Shown piece after piece: positions 1 through 9,505 of a DNA stretch of 64,000 nucleotides. A program made the translations under genes and the position numbers. Source of the DNA: Novosphingobium sp. CECT 9465 (GTDB taxonomy: Bacteria; Pseudomonadota; Alphaproteobacteria; Sphingomonadales; Sphingomonadaceae); contig NZ_CAKLBX010000001.1 of assembly GCF_920987055.1 (NCBI RefSeq), positions 248,001-312,000 on the forward strand. The letters are read 5' to 3'. The notes beneath the pieces are model-generated. The model was not told the DNA's origin. It searched no databases and was given only the letters and a program-made list of their open reading frames with translations. Positions within the stretch are counted from its first letter, which is position 1. The number at the start of each line of letters is the position of its first letter.

Positions 1-6
1 GCGTCC

Positions 7-185
7 GTTACAGGTTCCCAGCGATGGGATGAATAGGGAATCCGGGAATGGCCATCGGCCATGATCCGGGGCTGCCCCCGCAACTGTGATCGGTGAGTCG
101 CCGCTTCGTTATGCCACTGGTTCTTGCGGACCGGGAAGGTGAAGCGGCCGACATTGACCCGAGAGCCAGGAGACCTGCCCGTAAC
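7..185 (+). promoter_or_regulatory. Cobalamin (B12) riboswitch
   Basis: The leader carries the conserved cobalamin-riboswitch core: the stretch CCGGGGCTGCCCCCGCAAC near 65-83 and the B12 box GCCAGGAGACCTGCC at 165-179. The closing helix P1 can be read directly: GTTAC and AGGT at 7-15 pair with ACCT (173-176) and GTAAC (181-185). It lies about 150 bases before the receptor start, and the short hairpin CGAGG/CCTCG at 226-239 could be part of the expression platform. In this family adenosylcobalamin binding switches expression off, so the whole downstream B12 cluster is probably repressed when B12 is plentiful. Confidence 0.95.
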
Positions 186-337
186 AGTCGTTCTTTCACG
201 CGGACGGGGTGTGCCGGGTGATGATCGAGGAATCCCTCGCGTGACGACTAAGCCAGAGTCGCATGCGGTGGGCTTCGTGTCCTTCGCGTAATCGCTGTCG
301 TGCGGCTCTTTTGACGTTGTTCAAAAGGGGGAAACCC

Positions 338-2257
338 ATGTCTGTTGCAAAATCGTCTGTTGCAAAATCGTCTGTTTTCAAGTCGGCCCTGCTCTTGTCG
401 GTGGCCACTGTTCCCGTCGCTGCTCATGCCGAAGATGCTGATACCATCATCGTATCGGCCAACCGCACCCAGCAAACCACATCCGAAGTTGCCCAGTCGG
501 TCACGGTCATCACGCTTGATGACATCACCACGCGGCAATCGGTGGCGGTTACCGATCTGCTCCGCTCTGTCCCCGGCATCACTGTCACCAGCAATGGCGG
601 CCTTGGCACCAGCACGTCGGTCTCCATTCGCGGCGCGGAAAGCGACCAGACGGTCGCGCTGATCGATGGCGTCAAGCTCAACGATCCCTCGACACCGGGC
701 GGCGGCTTCAACTTCGGTAACCTGCTGACCGGCAATATCGAACGGATCGAAGTGGTTCGCGGGTCGCAGTCGGTGCTGTGGGGCAGCCAGGCCATCGGCG
801 GCGTGGTGAACATCGTCACGCGTACGCCCACCGAAGACCTGACGGTGAACGCCTCTGGCGAATATGGCTGGCGCGATACGGCGCGCGTGGTTGGCAATGT
901 GTCGGGCAAGTTCGGCCCGGTTTCGGCAAGCGTCGGCGCTGGCTATCTGCGCACGGACGGCTTTTCGACTTTCAACGAAACGCGCGGCGGCAAGGAGCGC
1001 GATGGCTATCGCAACTTCGGTGCGAACGCGAAGTTCGCCATCGCTTTGTCCGATGCGATTTCGATCGATCTGCGCAGCTGGTATTCCGATGGCAAGGTGG
1101 GGGTCGATGGCTTCCCGGCACCCACATTCAGCTTTGGCGATACGCCCGAATTTGCCCGGACCAGGGAACTGGTGGGTTACGCCGGGCTTAACGCCGCGCT
1201 GTTCGATGGCCGTTTCCGCAACCGTATCGCCTATACGCTGACCGATACGCGCCGCCGCAATACCGATCTGACCGGCGGCACGGAACTGGAAACCTTCAAC
1301 GCCAAGGGCCGCAACGAACGCTTCGAATATCAGGGCAACGTCGATCTCATCGATACAGTTGGCGCAACCTTCGGGGCTGAAACCGAAAAAGCCAGCTTCC
1401 GCACATCAAGCTATGGCAGCCCGTTCTCGCTTGCCGAAGCGCGGATCAACAGCGTCTATGGACAGCTCAGCGCCAGGCCGGTGACCGGTCTCACCTTCAG
1501 CGCGGGCCTGCGCCATGACGATCACGATACCTTTGGCGGCAAGACGACATTCTCCGCAGGCGGCGTGTTCACCCCGAACGAAGGCAGCACCACCCTGCGC
1601 GCCAGCTATGGCGAGGGCTTCAAGACCCCATCGCTGTTCCAGCTGTTCAGCGAATATGGCAATACCGCTCTGGTTCCCGAATCCTCGCAAGGGTGGGATG
1701 CAGGCGTTACCCAGAAGTTGCTGGGTGGCAGGATAGAGGTGGGCGCCACATGGTTCCACCGCGATACGCGCAACCTGATCGGCTTCGTGGGTTGTACGGT
1801 GCTGACCGGGATCTGCACCAATCGTCCATTCGGCACGTATGACAATGTTGCCAAGGCGCGGGCGCAGGGCCTTGAATTTGCCCTGACGCTGAAGCCGGTC
1901 GATGCGCTGCGGGTGCAGGCCAATTATGGCTATGTCGAAGCAACCAACGTGGCCACGGGTCTCGATCTGGTACGGCGTCCGCGCCACAGCATCAATACCT
2001 CGGTCGATTATGACTGGGCGTTCGGTCTGAAGACCGGGGCAACGGTCACCCATGTGGGTTCAAGTTTCGACAACGCGTCCAACACCCGTCAACTGGAGGG
2101 CTATGTGCTGGTCGATCTGCGCGCAGCCTTCCCGGTAACCGGCAACATCGAACTGTTCGGCCGGGTCGAAAACCTGTTCAACGAACAGTACGAGACGAGC
2201 TTCCGCTACGGTACGCCGCGCCGGGCGGCCTATGCGGGCTTCAGGCTGGCGATCTGA
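338..2257 (+). CDS. btuB: TonB-dependent vitamin B12 receptor BtuB
   Basis: Outer-membrane gated porin that takes up cobalamin/corrinoids with TonB energy. The 639-residue product has a signal peptide ending AHA at about residue 31, a TonB-box-like DTIIVSA segment right after it, a plug with the RSVPGI and RIEVVRG-type motifs, and a C-terminal barrel ending in a short hydrophobic strand. I chose ATG 338 because AGGGGGA lies just upstream; an in-frame start at 263 would add an unlikely N-terminus. It is the first gene after the B12 riboswitch, which fixes the substrate as a corrinoid better than the sequence alone. The signal-peptide n-region holds a tandem five-codon repeat. Confidence 0.93.
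   Translation: MSVAKSSVAKSSVFKSALLLSVATVPVAAHAEDADTIIVSANRTQQTTSEVAQSVTVITLDDITTRQSVAVTDLLRSVPGITVTSNGGLGTSTSVSIRGAESDQTVALIDGVKLNDPSTPGGGFNFGNLLTGNIERIEVVRGSQSVLWGSQAIGGVVNIVTRTPTEDLTVNASGEYGWRDTARVVGNVSGKFGPVSASVGAGYLRTDGFSTFNETRGGKERDGYRNFGANAKFAIALSDAISIDLRSWYSDGKVGVDGFPAPTFSFGDTPEFARTRELVGYAGLNAALFDGRFRNRIAYTLTDTRRRNTDLTGGTELETFNAKGRNERFEYQGNVDLIDTVGATFGAETEKASFRTSSYGSPFSLAEARINSVYGQLSARPVTGLTFSAGLRHDDHDTFGGKTTFSAGGVFTPNEGSTTLRASYGEGFKTPSLFQLFSEYGNTALVPESSQGWDAGVTQKLLGGRIEVGATWFHRDTRNLIGFVGCTVLTGICTNRPFGTYDNVAKARAQGLEFALTLKPVDALRVQANYGYVEATNVATGLDLVRRPRHSINTSVDYDWAFGLKTGATVTHVGSSFDNASNTRQLEGYVLVDLRAAFPVTGNIELFGRVENLFNEQYETSFRYGTPRRAAYAGFRLAI
341..376 (+). repeat. 15-bp tandem repeat in btuB signal peptide
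   Basis: The 15-base unit TCTGTTGCAAAATCG occurs twice in a row (341-355, 356-370), followed by a partial third copy. It encodes SVAKS-SVAKS-SV, so it adds basic residues to the n-region of the signal peptide without disturbing the frame. Confidence 0.9.
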
Positions 2258-2273
2258 GCGGGAGAATAACGCC

Positions 2274-3260
2274 GTGGACCCACATACCGCATTGATGTGG
2301 CACGGCGGCCAGACAGCGGCGGCGGCGCAGCTTTACCCGGCTGCGCCCCGCCCCTGGCTGGACCTGTCAACCGGCATAAGCCCCTGGGCCTGGCCTGTGC
2401 CGGTGCTGGGGCCAAAAGTATGGCAGACGCTGCCTTCGCCGGCTGCGCTGGAACAGCTGGAACTGGCCGCTGCGCGCGCGTTCGGCCTGAACGATGCCGC
2501 ACAGATTGCTGCTGTGCCCGGCAGCGACATCGCCATCCGCCTGCTCGCGCAGGTGTTGCGGGCAGAAGATGTCGCGATCATCGGGCAGGGCTATGCAGGT
2601 TATCGGGCGGCGTGGCCGGATGCGCGGGTGCTGTCTTTCGAAAACGCTCGCAATGCCGGTCTGATGATCTGCGCCAATCCGAACAATCCCGATGGCGTGG
2701 TGACTGAAGCGCGGGAGATCCGGCAATTGCACAACATCCGTATAGTGGATGAAGCCTTTGCCGACGCCATGCCGGAAGTCAGCATTCTGCCAGACCGCAA
2801 CGGTGCGATCGTGCTGCGCTCATTCGGCAAGTTCTTTGGTCTGGCCGGTGTACGGCTGGGCTTCGTCATCGCCAACAAGCCGGTGATCCGCGATCTTCGC
2901 AGGCTACTGGGTGACTGGCCTGTTTCCGGCCCGGCAATCGCAATCGGCACCGCCGCCTATTGCGACAGCGCATGGCACGGATTGCAGCGGCACCGACTGG
3001 CGCAAGGCAGTGCGCGGCTGGTTGCGCTGTTGCAGGATCATGGACTGCAAGACGCGGGCGGCACGGCCAATTTCAGATTATGCCGGATACCGGGCCACGC
3101 CCCTGATTCATCCGATCTGTTTGTCCATCTTTGCCATAGCGGAATACTGGTGCGCCCCTTTAAGGACAGGCCGGATCAACTGCGGCTGGGCATTCCCGGC
3201 ACGGACGCGGATTGGGCAAGGCTGGATACTGCCCTGAAAGCATGGAGTTCATCTGTATGA
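2274..3260 (+). CDS. cobD: Threonine-phosphate decarboxylase
   Basis: PLP-dependent class I/II aminotransferase-fold enzyme that makes (R)-1-amino-2-propanol phosphate, the linker of the B12 nucleotide loop. The 328-residue protein shows the early LDLSTGISPW motif typical of CobD, ANPNNPDG in the middle, and SFGKFFGLAGVRLGF, where the lysine should hold PLP. GTG 2274 follows GGGAG and clears the btuB stop; an ATG at 2232 would overlap the receptor. It is called CobC in the Pseudomonas denitrificans nomenclature. Its end overlaps cobO by ATGA, implying translational coupling. Confidence 0.9.
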   Translation: MDPHTALMWHGGQTAAAAQLYPAAPRPWLDLSTGISPWAWPVPVLGPKVWQTLPSPAALEQLELAAARAFGLNDAAQIAAVPGSDIAIRLLAQVLRAEDVAIIGQGYAGYRAAWPDARVLSFENARNAGLMICANPNNPDGVVTEAREIRQLHNIRIVDEAFADAMPEVSILPDRNGAIVLRSFGKFFGLAGVRLGFVIANKPVIRDLRRLLGDWPVSGPAIAIGTAAYCDSAWHGLQRHRLAQGSARLVALLQDHGLQDAGGTANFRLCRIPGHAPDSSDLFVHLCHSGILVRPFKDRPDQLRLGIPGTDADWARLDTALKAWSSSV

Positions 3261-3880
3261 CGGAACACAGCATTACGGACGATAGTGGCCACAACCGCCA
3301 CAACGAACGCATGAAGAAGCTGAAGGTCGCGCGTGACAAAATCCAGGCGCGCAAGACCATCGAGCGCGGGCTGCTGATCGTCCACACCGGCAACGGCAAG
3401 GGCAAGTCGTCCTCCGCCTTCGGCATGGCCATCCGCAGCATCGGCTGGGGGATGAAGGTGGGCATATTGCAATATGTGAAGGGCAGCTGGGATACCGGCG
3501 AAAAGGCGTTCTTCGCCGCCAATCCCGATCTGCTGACTTTCGATGTGATGGGCAACGGCTTCACCTGGGACACGCAGGACCGCGCCCGCGATATTGCGGC
3601 GGCCCGCGCGGCGTGGGAACGCTCGAAAGCGCTGATCCTCGATCCGGCCTATGATTTCATCATCCTTGATGAACTCAACATCGTGTTGCGCGATGATACC
3701 CTGCCGATTGCTGAAATCGTGGAGTTTCTGAAGAACCGTCCGCTGGAAAAGCACATCTGCATCACCGGGCGCAATGCGAAGCCGGAACTGATCGAGATTG
3801 CCGATCTGGTGACGGAATTTCAGGAAGTGAAGCATCCGTTCAAAGCCGGGTTCAAGGCGCAGAAGGGCGTCGAATATTGA
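3257..3880 (+). CDS. cobO: Corrinoid (cob(I)yrinic acid a,c-diamide) adenosyltransferase
   Basis: CobO/BtuR/CobA-family enzyme that attaches the adenosyl group from ATP to Co(I) corrinoid. The 207-residue length fits the family. A P-loop GNGKGKS lies at about residues 45-51, preceded by the N-terminal helix rich in Lys/Arg, and the LDELN motif follows. The start is set by the ATGA overlap with cobD, and the 3' end overlaps the next gene by TTGA. It acts on imported corrinoids in this salvage cluster. Confidence 0.95.
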   Translation: MTEHSITDDSGHNRHNERMKKLKVARDKIQARKTIERGLLIVHTGNGKGKSSSAFGMAIRSIGWGMKVGILQYVKGSWDTGEKAFFAANPDLLTFDVMGNGFTWDTQDRARDIAAARAAWERSKALILDPAYDFIILDELNIVLRDDTLPIAEIVEFLKNRPLEKHICITGRNAKPELIEIADLVTEFQEVKHPFKAGFKAQKGVEY

Positions 3881-4758
3881 TCCGCCGTCCCGCCCTGTTC
3901 ACGCCCGCCGTGCTCCTTGCGCTGGCGTTGCTGCTGGCCGGATGTGGCAGTGCAGGGGGCCGTGCCGCGCCTGAAACAGGCGGACAACCCCGGCGGATCG
4001 TTTCGATGAACCCCTGTGTCGATGCCGTGCTTATGGAAATAGCCGATCCTGCACAGATCGCCGCGATCAGCCATTATTCGCAGGATCCCCGCGCCACGTC
4101 GATCCCGCTGGAGCGCGCATTGCGCTATCGGGCGGTGTCGGGTTCGGCAGAGGACGTGATCGGTGCCGCGCCCGATCTGGTGATCGCGGGGCCGCACGTT
4201 TCGATCCAGACGATTGCCGCGCTCAAACGGCTGGGCATTCCGCTGATGCAATTGACCGTGCCCGAAAGCGTCGCTGAAAATCAGGTACAGATTTCACAGA
4301 TTGCCGCAAGGATCGGACGCGGCCCCCAGGGCGTGGCGCTCAATTCGCGGATCGATGCGGCGATGGCGGCCAGCCGCTGGCGCGCGGCCCCCATCGATGC
4401 GCTGATCTGGCAGGGCAGCGGACTGGTGCCGGGCAAGGGCACACTGGCCGACGAACTGATGACGCACACCGGATTCCGCAACATGAGCGGGCCGATGAAC
4501 CTCAGTAAATGGGACATCCTGCCGCTGGAAGGATTGCTGGACCATCCCCCCGCCGTGTTGCTGGCCGGGCGGGCCGATATGGGCGCAGGCAGTGGTGACG
4601 GGAACCGGATGCTCACTCACCCCGCACTGGTAAAGGCGGGAAAGCAGATCACGGTCGCGGACTATCCGTCCAACCTGCTTCATTGCGGCGGGCCTGTGAT
4701 CGTGCGCTCGGTCGAACGGCTGGCAGCGGTGCGCCGCGCATGGAGAGCATCGCGATGA
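3877..4758 (+). CDS. btuF: Corrinoid ABC transporter substrate-binding lipoprotein (BtuF-like)
   Basis: Periplasmic binding protein of the TroA/BtuF type that would hand corrinoid to the BtuCD permease. The 293-residue product has a signal sequence with a lipobox LLAGC and Cys23, followed by the RIVSMNPCVD start of the binding domain common to B12 and iron-chelate binding proteins. The start codon is TTG, overlapping the cobO stop as TTGA. Substrate is inferred from the riboswitch and the surrounding cob genes; by sequence alone a siderophore or heme ligand could not be excluded. Confidence 0.85.
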   Translation: MIRRPALFTPAVLLALALLLAGCGSAGGRAAPETGGQPRRIVSMNPCVDAVLMEIADPAQIAAISHYSQDPRATSIPLERALRYRAVSGSAEDVIGAAPDLVIAGPHVSIQTIAALKRLGIPLMQLTVPESVAENQVQISQIAARIGRGPQGVALNSRIDAAMAASRWRAAPIDALIWQGSGLVPGKGTLADELMTHTGFRNMSGPMNLSKWDILPLEGLLDHPPAVLLAGRADMGAGSGDGNRMLTHPALVKAGKQITVADYPSNLLHCGGPVIVRSVERLAAVRRAWRASR

Positions 4759-5714
4759 AGCTGAATCTCGGACTACTGGCCGCCGTGCTGCTGACCATGC
4801 TGGTATCACTGATGGCCGGGCGGACATGGGTGCCGTTCGATCATTGGCTGGCCGGTGATCTGCAATCGCTGATCGTGATGGAACTGCGCCTCCCGCGCGC
4901 ATTTGTCGGCGCCATCGTGGGGGCCAGCCTTTGCATGGCGGGTGCGGCGATGCAGGGATACCTGCGCAATCCGCTGGCCGATCCCGGCCTGTTCGGCGTA
5001 TCGTCCAGCGCGGCGCTGGGGGCTGTCGTTTCGCTCTATTTCGGCTTTGCCATATCGGCGTGGCTGCTGCCGATCTTTGCGCTGACAGGTGCGGGCCTTG
5101 GCATGGCGGCACTGGCAATACTGGCGGGCCGGTCGGGCAGCCTGATCCTGTTCACCCTGTCGGGCGTGATCCTGTCAAGCCTGACCGGAGCGTTGACCAG
5201 CCTGCTGATCAGCCTTGCCCCCACGCCCTTTGCCTCGTCCGAGATCGTCACCTGGCTGATGGGCGCGCTGATGGATCGCAGCTGGGATGATGTGCGGATT
5301 GCCCTGCCGGTGTCGCTCGTCGGCATGGGCGCGCTGCTGTGGGCGGCGCGGTATCTTGATGCGCTGACGCTCGGCGATGCTGCGGCCCGCTCGATGGGCG
5401 TCAACATGGCACGGCTGCAATGGCTGATCGTGATCGGTGTGGGGTTGACCGTCGGCAGTTCGGTGGCGGTGGCCGGGATCATCGGCTTCGTCGGACTGGT
5501 CGTGCCGCATCTGGTACGCCCGCTGGTCGGGCATGAACCGTCGGCTTTGCTTATCCCCTCGGCGTTGACGGGGGCCTTGCTGGTTGTGCTGGCCGATTGT
5601 CTGGTGCGGATACTGCCTTCCACTTCGGAAGTGCGGCTGGGCATTGCGATGGCCTGCCTTGGCACACCGTTCTTCATGATGCTGTTGTTCAAGATGCGCC
5701 GGGAGGTGGCGTGA
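4755..5714 (+). CDS. btuC: Corrinoid ABC transporter permease (BtuC-like, FecCD family)
   Basis: Inner-membrane permease of the FecCD/BtuC family, 319 residues with about ten hydrophobic segments. It has the family segment LRLPRAFVGAIVGASLCMAG near residue 40 and the GFVGLVVPHLVR coupling-helix region near residue 240. The start overlaps btuF by ATGA, and the stop overlaps btuD by one base (TGATG). It pairs with the neighbouring binding protein and ATPase. Confidence 0.92.
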   Translation: MKLNLGLLAAVLLTMLVSLMAGRTWVPFDHWLAGDLQSLIVMELRLPRAFVGAIVGASLCMAGAAMQGYLRNPLADPGLFGVSSSAALGAVVSLYFGFAISAWLLPIFALTGAGLGMAALAILAGRSGSLILFTLSGVILSSLTGALTSLLISLAPTPFASSEIVTWLMGALMDRSWDDVRIALPVSLVGMGALLWAARYLDALTLGDAAARSMGVNMARLQWLIVIGVGLTVGSSVAVAGIIGFVGLVVPHLVRPLVGHEPSALLIPSALTGALLVVLADCLVRILPSTSEVRLGIAMACLGTPFFMMLLFKMRREVA

Positions 5715-6487
5715 TGGCCCTGCGATTCGAACATCTCTCGCTCACCCTGCGCAGCCGTCCGGTGCTGCGCGATGTAACCGGGGAATTCTCACCCGCCGGC
5801 GTCACGGTCATCCTTGGTGCGAACGGGGCGGGCAAAAGCACGCTGCTGTCGTGCCTGGCCGCCCTGCGCGTACCCGATAGCGGGGCGGTGATGCTGGACC
5901 GCAAGCCGTTGCTCGCCATCCCGGCGATGGAGCGCGCGCGCCGGATCGGCCTGCTGCCGCAACAGGCGGACATTCACTGGGACATCAATGTCCGGGCGCT
6001 GGTCGCGCTGGGCCGCCTGCCGCATCATGGCCGCTGGGGCCGCAGTGCCGCGGACGAAGCGGCCATCGATGATGCCATGGCGCAGACCGATTGCACCGGC
6101 TTTGCCAGCCGCAAGGCGCAGCGGCTTTCGGGCGGGGAACAGGCGCGCGTTCTGCTGGCGCGCGTGTTGGCGGGCAAGCCGGACTGGGTGCTGGCCGATG
6201 AACCGCTGGCCAATCTTGATCCGGCGCACCAGCTGGATGCCATGGCCTGCTTCCGCGCGGCGGCAACGGCTGGCGCGGGCGTGGTGCTGGTATTGCATGA
6301 TCTGACGCAGGCAGCGCGGATCGCCGATCACCTGATCGTGATGAAGGAAGGCGCCATCCTGGCATCCGGCCCTGCTGCCGATGTGTTGACCCCTGCCGTG
6401 CTTGAGGCCGCCTATGGTGTGCGGGTTCACATCGGGCAGGATGAAACCGGCGCACCGGTTATCGCGGCGATGGCGCGGGTGGCATGA
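5714..6487 (+). CDS. btuD: Corrinoid ABC transporter ATP-binding protein (BtuD-like)
   Basis: ATPase of the FepC/BtuD type, 257 residues. Walker A GANGAGKST lies at residues 35-43, the signature LSGGEQAR at about 137, and Walker B with VLADEP just after it. The start is chosen at 5714, where TGATG couples it to the permease; an upstream in-frame ATG lies inside btuC. It ends with an ATGA overlap into cbiB. Confidence 0.93.
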   Translation: MALRFEHLSLTLRSRPVLRDVTGEFSPAGVTVILGANGAGKSTLLSCLAALRVPDSGAVMLDRKPLLAIPAMERARRIGLLPQQADIHWDINVRALVALGRLPHHGRWGRSAADEAAIDDAMAQTDCTGFASRKAQRLSGGEQARVLLARVLAGKPDWVLADEPLANLDPAHQLDAMACFRAAATAGAGVVLVLHDLTQAARIADHLIVMKEGAILASGPAADVLTPAVLEAAYGVRVHIGQDETGAPVIAAMARVA

Positions 6488-7422
6488 TCGCAGATCGCCC
6501 CGAACAATTGCTGGCGGTGCTGATCGTCGAGGCAGCGCTGGGCTATCCGGCATGGCTGCTGGTGCGCATAGGCCATCCGGTGATGTGGGCGGGGCGATTG
6601 ATCGCAGGCATGGACCGGCGCTGGAACCATGGTCTTCGCGCCCGCGCGGCCGGTGTGGTCGCCGCGATTGTGCTGGTGGTTACGGGCAGTGCGGCAGGGC
6701 TGGCCATCGAATGGGTGGCCAGCGAAGGGTTGGCCAGCGGCTGGACTGGCACCGTCGCCATTATCCTGATCGCCACCACCGGCCTTGCCCAGCGCAGCCT
6801 GCACGATCATGTTGCCGCCGTGATCCGGCCTTTGGCGGCGGGCGATCTTGAAGCAGCACGTATTGCGCTGTCCGGCATCGTCGGGCGCGATACCGCCGTA
6901 CTGGACGCCTCTGGCATCGCCGCCGCCGCCACTGAAACCCTTGCGGAAAGCTTCTGCGATGGCATCGTCGCCCCCGCTTTCTGGTTCCTGTTGCTGGGTC
7001 TGCCCGGTCTGTTCGTGTTCAAGTGCGTCTCCACGGCAGACAGCATGATCGGCCATTGTGATGCCCGCTATCGCCAGTTCGGCTGGGCCTCGGCGCGGCT
7101 GGACGATGCGCTCAACTGGCTGCCCGCACGCCTTGCCGGGGCCTTGATCTGCCTTTGTGCGGGAAAGGGCTGGCGGACCATGTGGCGCGATTCCGGCAAT
7201 CACCTTTCCCCCAACGCCGGCTGGCCCGAAAGCGCGATGGCCGGGGCGCTGGGCGTCAGGCTGGGCGGCGGCGCCGCCTATGACGGCGAATGGATCGCGC
7301 GCCAGTCGCTGGGTGAGGGGCCTGCACCGGGTGTTGCCGAACTGAACCGGGCCATGGCGGTCTATCGCCGCGCCTGCGTCCTGCTATGGCTGTCTGTCGG
7401 AGGCATCGCGTGGCTGCTGTAA
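6484..7422 (+). CDS. cbiB: Adenosylcobinamide-phosphate synthase
   Basis: Integral membrane enzyme CbiB (CobD in the P. denitrificans scheme) that joins aminopropanol phosphate to adenosylcobyric acid. The 312-residue protein has several membrane segments, an N-terminal [21 protein letters not shown] region, and the conserved [17 protein letters not shown] and STADSMIGH segments of the family. Start ATG 6484 overlaps btuD as ATGA. It uses the product of cobD in this same operon. Confidence 0.93.
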   Translation: MIADRPEQLLAVLIVEAALGYPAWLLVRIGHPVMWAGRLIAGMDRRWNHGLRARAAGVVAAIVLVVTGSAAGLAIEWVASEGLASGWTGTVAIILIATTGLAQRSLHDHVAAVIRPLAAGDLEAARIALSGIVGRDTAVLDASGIAAAATETLAESFCDGIVAPAFWFLLLGLPGLFVFKCVSTADSMIGHCDARYRQFGWASARLDDALNWLPARLAGALICLCAGKGWRTMWRDSGNHLSPNAGWPESAMAGALGVRLGGGAAYDGEWIARQSLGEGPAPGVAELNRAMAVYRRACVLLWLSVGGIAWLL

Positions 7423-8870
7423 TGTTGCAGGGGACCGGCTCTGACGTCGGCAAATCGGTGCTGGTGGCGGGCCTGTGCCGGTTGCTGGCCAATCGCGGGT
7501 TGAGCGTGCTGCCGTTCAAGCCGCAGAACATGTCGAACAACGCCGCCGTCACTGCCGATGGCGGAGAGATCGGCCGGGCGCAGGCCTTGCAGGCGCTTGC
7601 CTGCCGCGCGCCCCTGTCTGTCGATATGAACCCGGTGCTGCTCAAGCCGCAGTCTGATCGCAGCGCGCAAGTGGTGGTGCATGGCAAAGTGCGCGGTACG
7701 TTGGGCGCGGAATATTACCGCAGCCGCAAGGGCGAACTGCTGGAAGCGGTCATGGCGTCCTACCGCCGCTTGCGCGCGCAGGCCGATATCGTCGTGGTCG
7801 AAGGCGCGGGCAGCCCGGCAGAGATCAACTTGCGCGCAGGCGACATCGCCAACATGGGCTTTGCCCGCGCGGCCAACGTGCCGGTGGTGCTGGTCGGCGA
7901 TATTGATCGCGGCGGCGTGATCGCCTCTATCGTCGGCACCAGGGCGGTTATCGACCCTGAAGATTCCGCAATGATCCGGGGCTTCCTGATCAACAAGTTT
8001 CGCGGTGATGTGGCGCTGTTCGATGATGGCTATGCCGCGATTGCGCAGCGGACCGGCTGGGAAGGGCTGGGCGTGGTCCCGTGGATCGCCGCCGCGCGGG
8101 CGCTTCCGGCCGAAGACGCGGTAACATTGCAAACGCCCGATGCCATGGGCGGCGGCGTGATGGAAATCGCGGTGCCGATGCTGTCGCGCATCGCCAATTT
8201 CGATGATTTCGATCCGCTGGCCAATGAACCTGGCGTTCGCCTCACGATGGTGCCACCCGGCACACCCATCCCCGCCACCGCCTCGCTCATCATCATTCCC
8301 GGCACCAAGGCGACGATTGCCGATCTGGGGTTTCTGCGCGCGCAGGGCTGGGACATCGATATTGCCGCTCATGTCCGGCGCGGCGGGCGGGTGCTGGGCA
8401 TTTGCGGCGGCTACCAGATGCTGGGCCGCACCATAGCCGATCCTGAAGGGATCGAAGGCGCGCCCGAAACGGTGCCAGGTCTGGGGCTGTTGCCGCTCGA
8501 TACCGTAATGCAGGTGGACAAGACCTTGCGCGAAGCAGCTGGGGTCAGCATCGGCGATAATGCACCGTTTCGGGGCTATGAAATCCACGCCGGGACCACC
8601 ACCTGTTCCACTAACGGCAATACCCGCCCGCTGCTGCGCATGGCCGATGGGCGTGATGAGGGCGCGATCAGCGTCGATGGCCGCGTGGCCGGCTGCTATA
8701 TCCACGGCCTGTTCGATCTGGCAGCGCAGCGGCGCGGCTGGATCGATGGTCTATCCAACGGCGTCGATCAGGATGCGGCGGTGGATGCCGCGCTCGATGA
8801 CCTGGCTGCGGCGCTTGACAGGTATGTCGCGGTGGATCGTCTGCTCGCGATTGCGGGGCAGGCGGCATGA
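7410..8870 (+). CDS. cobQ: Cobyric acid synthase (glutamine-hydrolysing)
   Basis: Amidates adenosylcobyrinic a,c-diamide to adenosylcobyric acid at four carboxylates. The 486-residue product has an N-terminal dethiobiotin-synthetase-like domain with P-loop GTGSDVGKS at residues 8-16, followed by a class I glutamine amidotransferase domain with nucleophile Cys in [10 protein letters not shown] and a late YEIHAG motif. GTG 7410 has a good ribosome site (CGGAGG at 7398-7403, six-base spacing) and gives a family-like MAAVMLQG start; ATG 7422 is the alternative. It is also known as cbiP. Confidence 0.93.
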   Translation: MAAVMLQGTGSDVGKSVLVAGLCRLLANRGLSVLPFKPQNMSNNAAVTADGGEIGRAQALQALACRAPLSVDMNPVLLKPQSDRSAQVVVHGKVRGTLGAEYYRSRKGELLEAVMASYRRLRAQADIVVVEGAGSPAEINLRAGDIANMGFARAANVPVVLVGDIDRGGVIASIVGTRAVIDPEDSAMIRGFLINKFRGDVALFDDGYAAIAQRTGWEGLGVVPWIAAARALPAEDAVTLQTPDAMGGGVMEIAVPMLSRIANFDDFDPLANEPGVRLTMVPPGTPIPATASLIIIPGTKATIADLGFLRAQGWDIDIAAHVRRGGRVLGICGGYQMLGRTIADPEGIEGAPETVPGLGLLPLDTVMQVDKTLREAAGVSIGDNAPFRGYEIHAGTTTCSTNGNTRPLLRMADGRDEGAISVDGRVAGCYIHGLFDLAAQRRGWIDGLSNGVDQDAAVDAALDDLAAALDRYVAVDRLLAIAGQAA

Positions 8871-9505
8871 CCAGCCCGGTCTTTTCGCCCGCCTTCGCCG
8901 ATGATCTCGATACGTTGCTGGCATGGCGGCGCGACGTGCGCCATTTCAACGCAACGCCTCTGCCGGACGGAACGCTCGATCATCTGCTTGACCGCGCCTG
9001 CCTCGCGCCATCGGTCGGCAACAGCCAGCCTTGGCGCTTTGTACGGGTAGTATCGGCGGAACGGCGCAATGCGATCATCACCCACGTCGAAGCGGAAAAC
9101 CAGCGCGCTGCCGCGATCTATCAGGATGAAGCCCGTGCCGCCTACGATGCGCTGAAGCTGCATGGGTTGCGCGAAGCGCCCGAACATCTCGCGGTGTTCT
9201 GCGAACTGGACCCGAAAGCGGGGCGCGGCCTTGGCCGCCAGACCATGCCGGAAACGCTGGCCTATTCGGTGGTCATGGCAATCCACACCCTGTGGCTTTC
9301 GGCGCGCGCAATCGGCGTCGGCATGGGCTGGGTGTCGATTGTCGATCCGGCGGCGGTGAACGGCATGCTCGCCGTGCCTGAAGACTGGCGCTTCGTCGCC
9401 ATGCTGTGCCTTGGCTATCCGGCCCAGGATAGCGAAACCCCGGAACTGGTCCGGTGCCACTGGCAAGACCGCCTCCCCGCCGATCAGACGAGATTCATCC
9501 GATGA
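8867..9505 (+). CDS. bluB: 5,6-dimethylbenzimidazole synthase BluB
   Basis: Flavin-destroying nitroreductase-fold enzyme that converts reduced FMN with oxygen to 5,6-dimethylbenzimidazole, the lower ligand of B12. The 212-residue protein has the family opening [11 protein letters not shown], a [16 protein letters not shown] segment, and [10 protein letters not shown] near the C-terminus. It overlaps cobQ by ATGA and cobT by ATGA. Its presence shows the cell can supply the lower ligand itself although the corrin ring is presumably imported. Confidence 0.93.
   Translation: MTSPVFSPAFADDLDTLLAWRRDVRHFNATPLPDGTLDHLLDRACLAPSVGNSQPWRFVRVVSAERRNAIITHVEAENQRAAAIYQDEARAAYDALKLHGLREAPEHLAVFCELDPKAGRGLGRQTMPETLAYSVVMAIHTLWLSARAIGVGMGWVSIVDPAAVNGMLAVPEDWRFVAMLCLGYPAQDSETPELVRCHWQDRLPADQTRFIR

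Noticed and set aside
263..337. Upstream ATG for the B12 receptor
   Set aside because: The extra 25 residues would disrupt the signal peptide, and a ribosome site fits ATG 338.
7362..8705. Long open frame on the minus strand opposite cobQ
   Set aside because: It is fully antisense to a clearly recognised enzyme and its translation is low-complexity, as expected from codon bias in GC-rich DNA.
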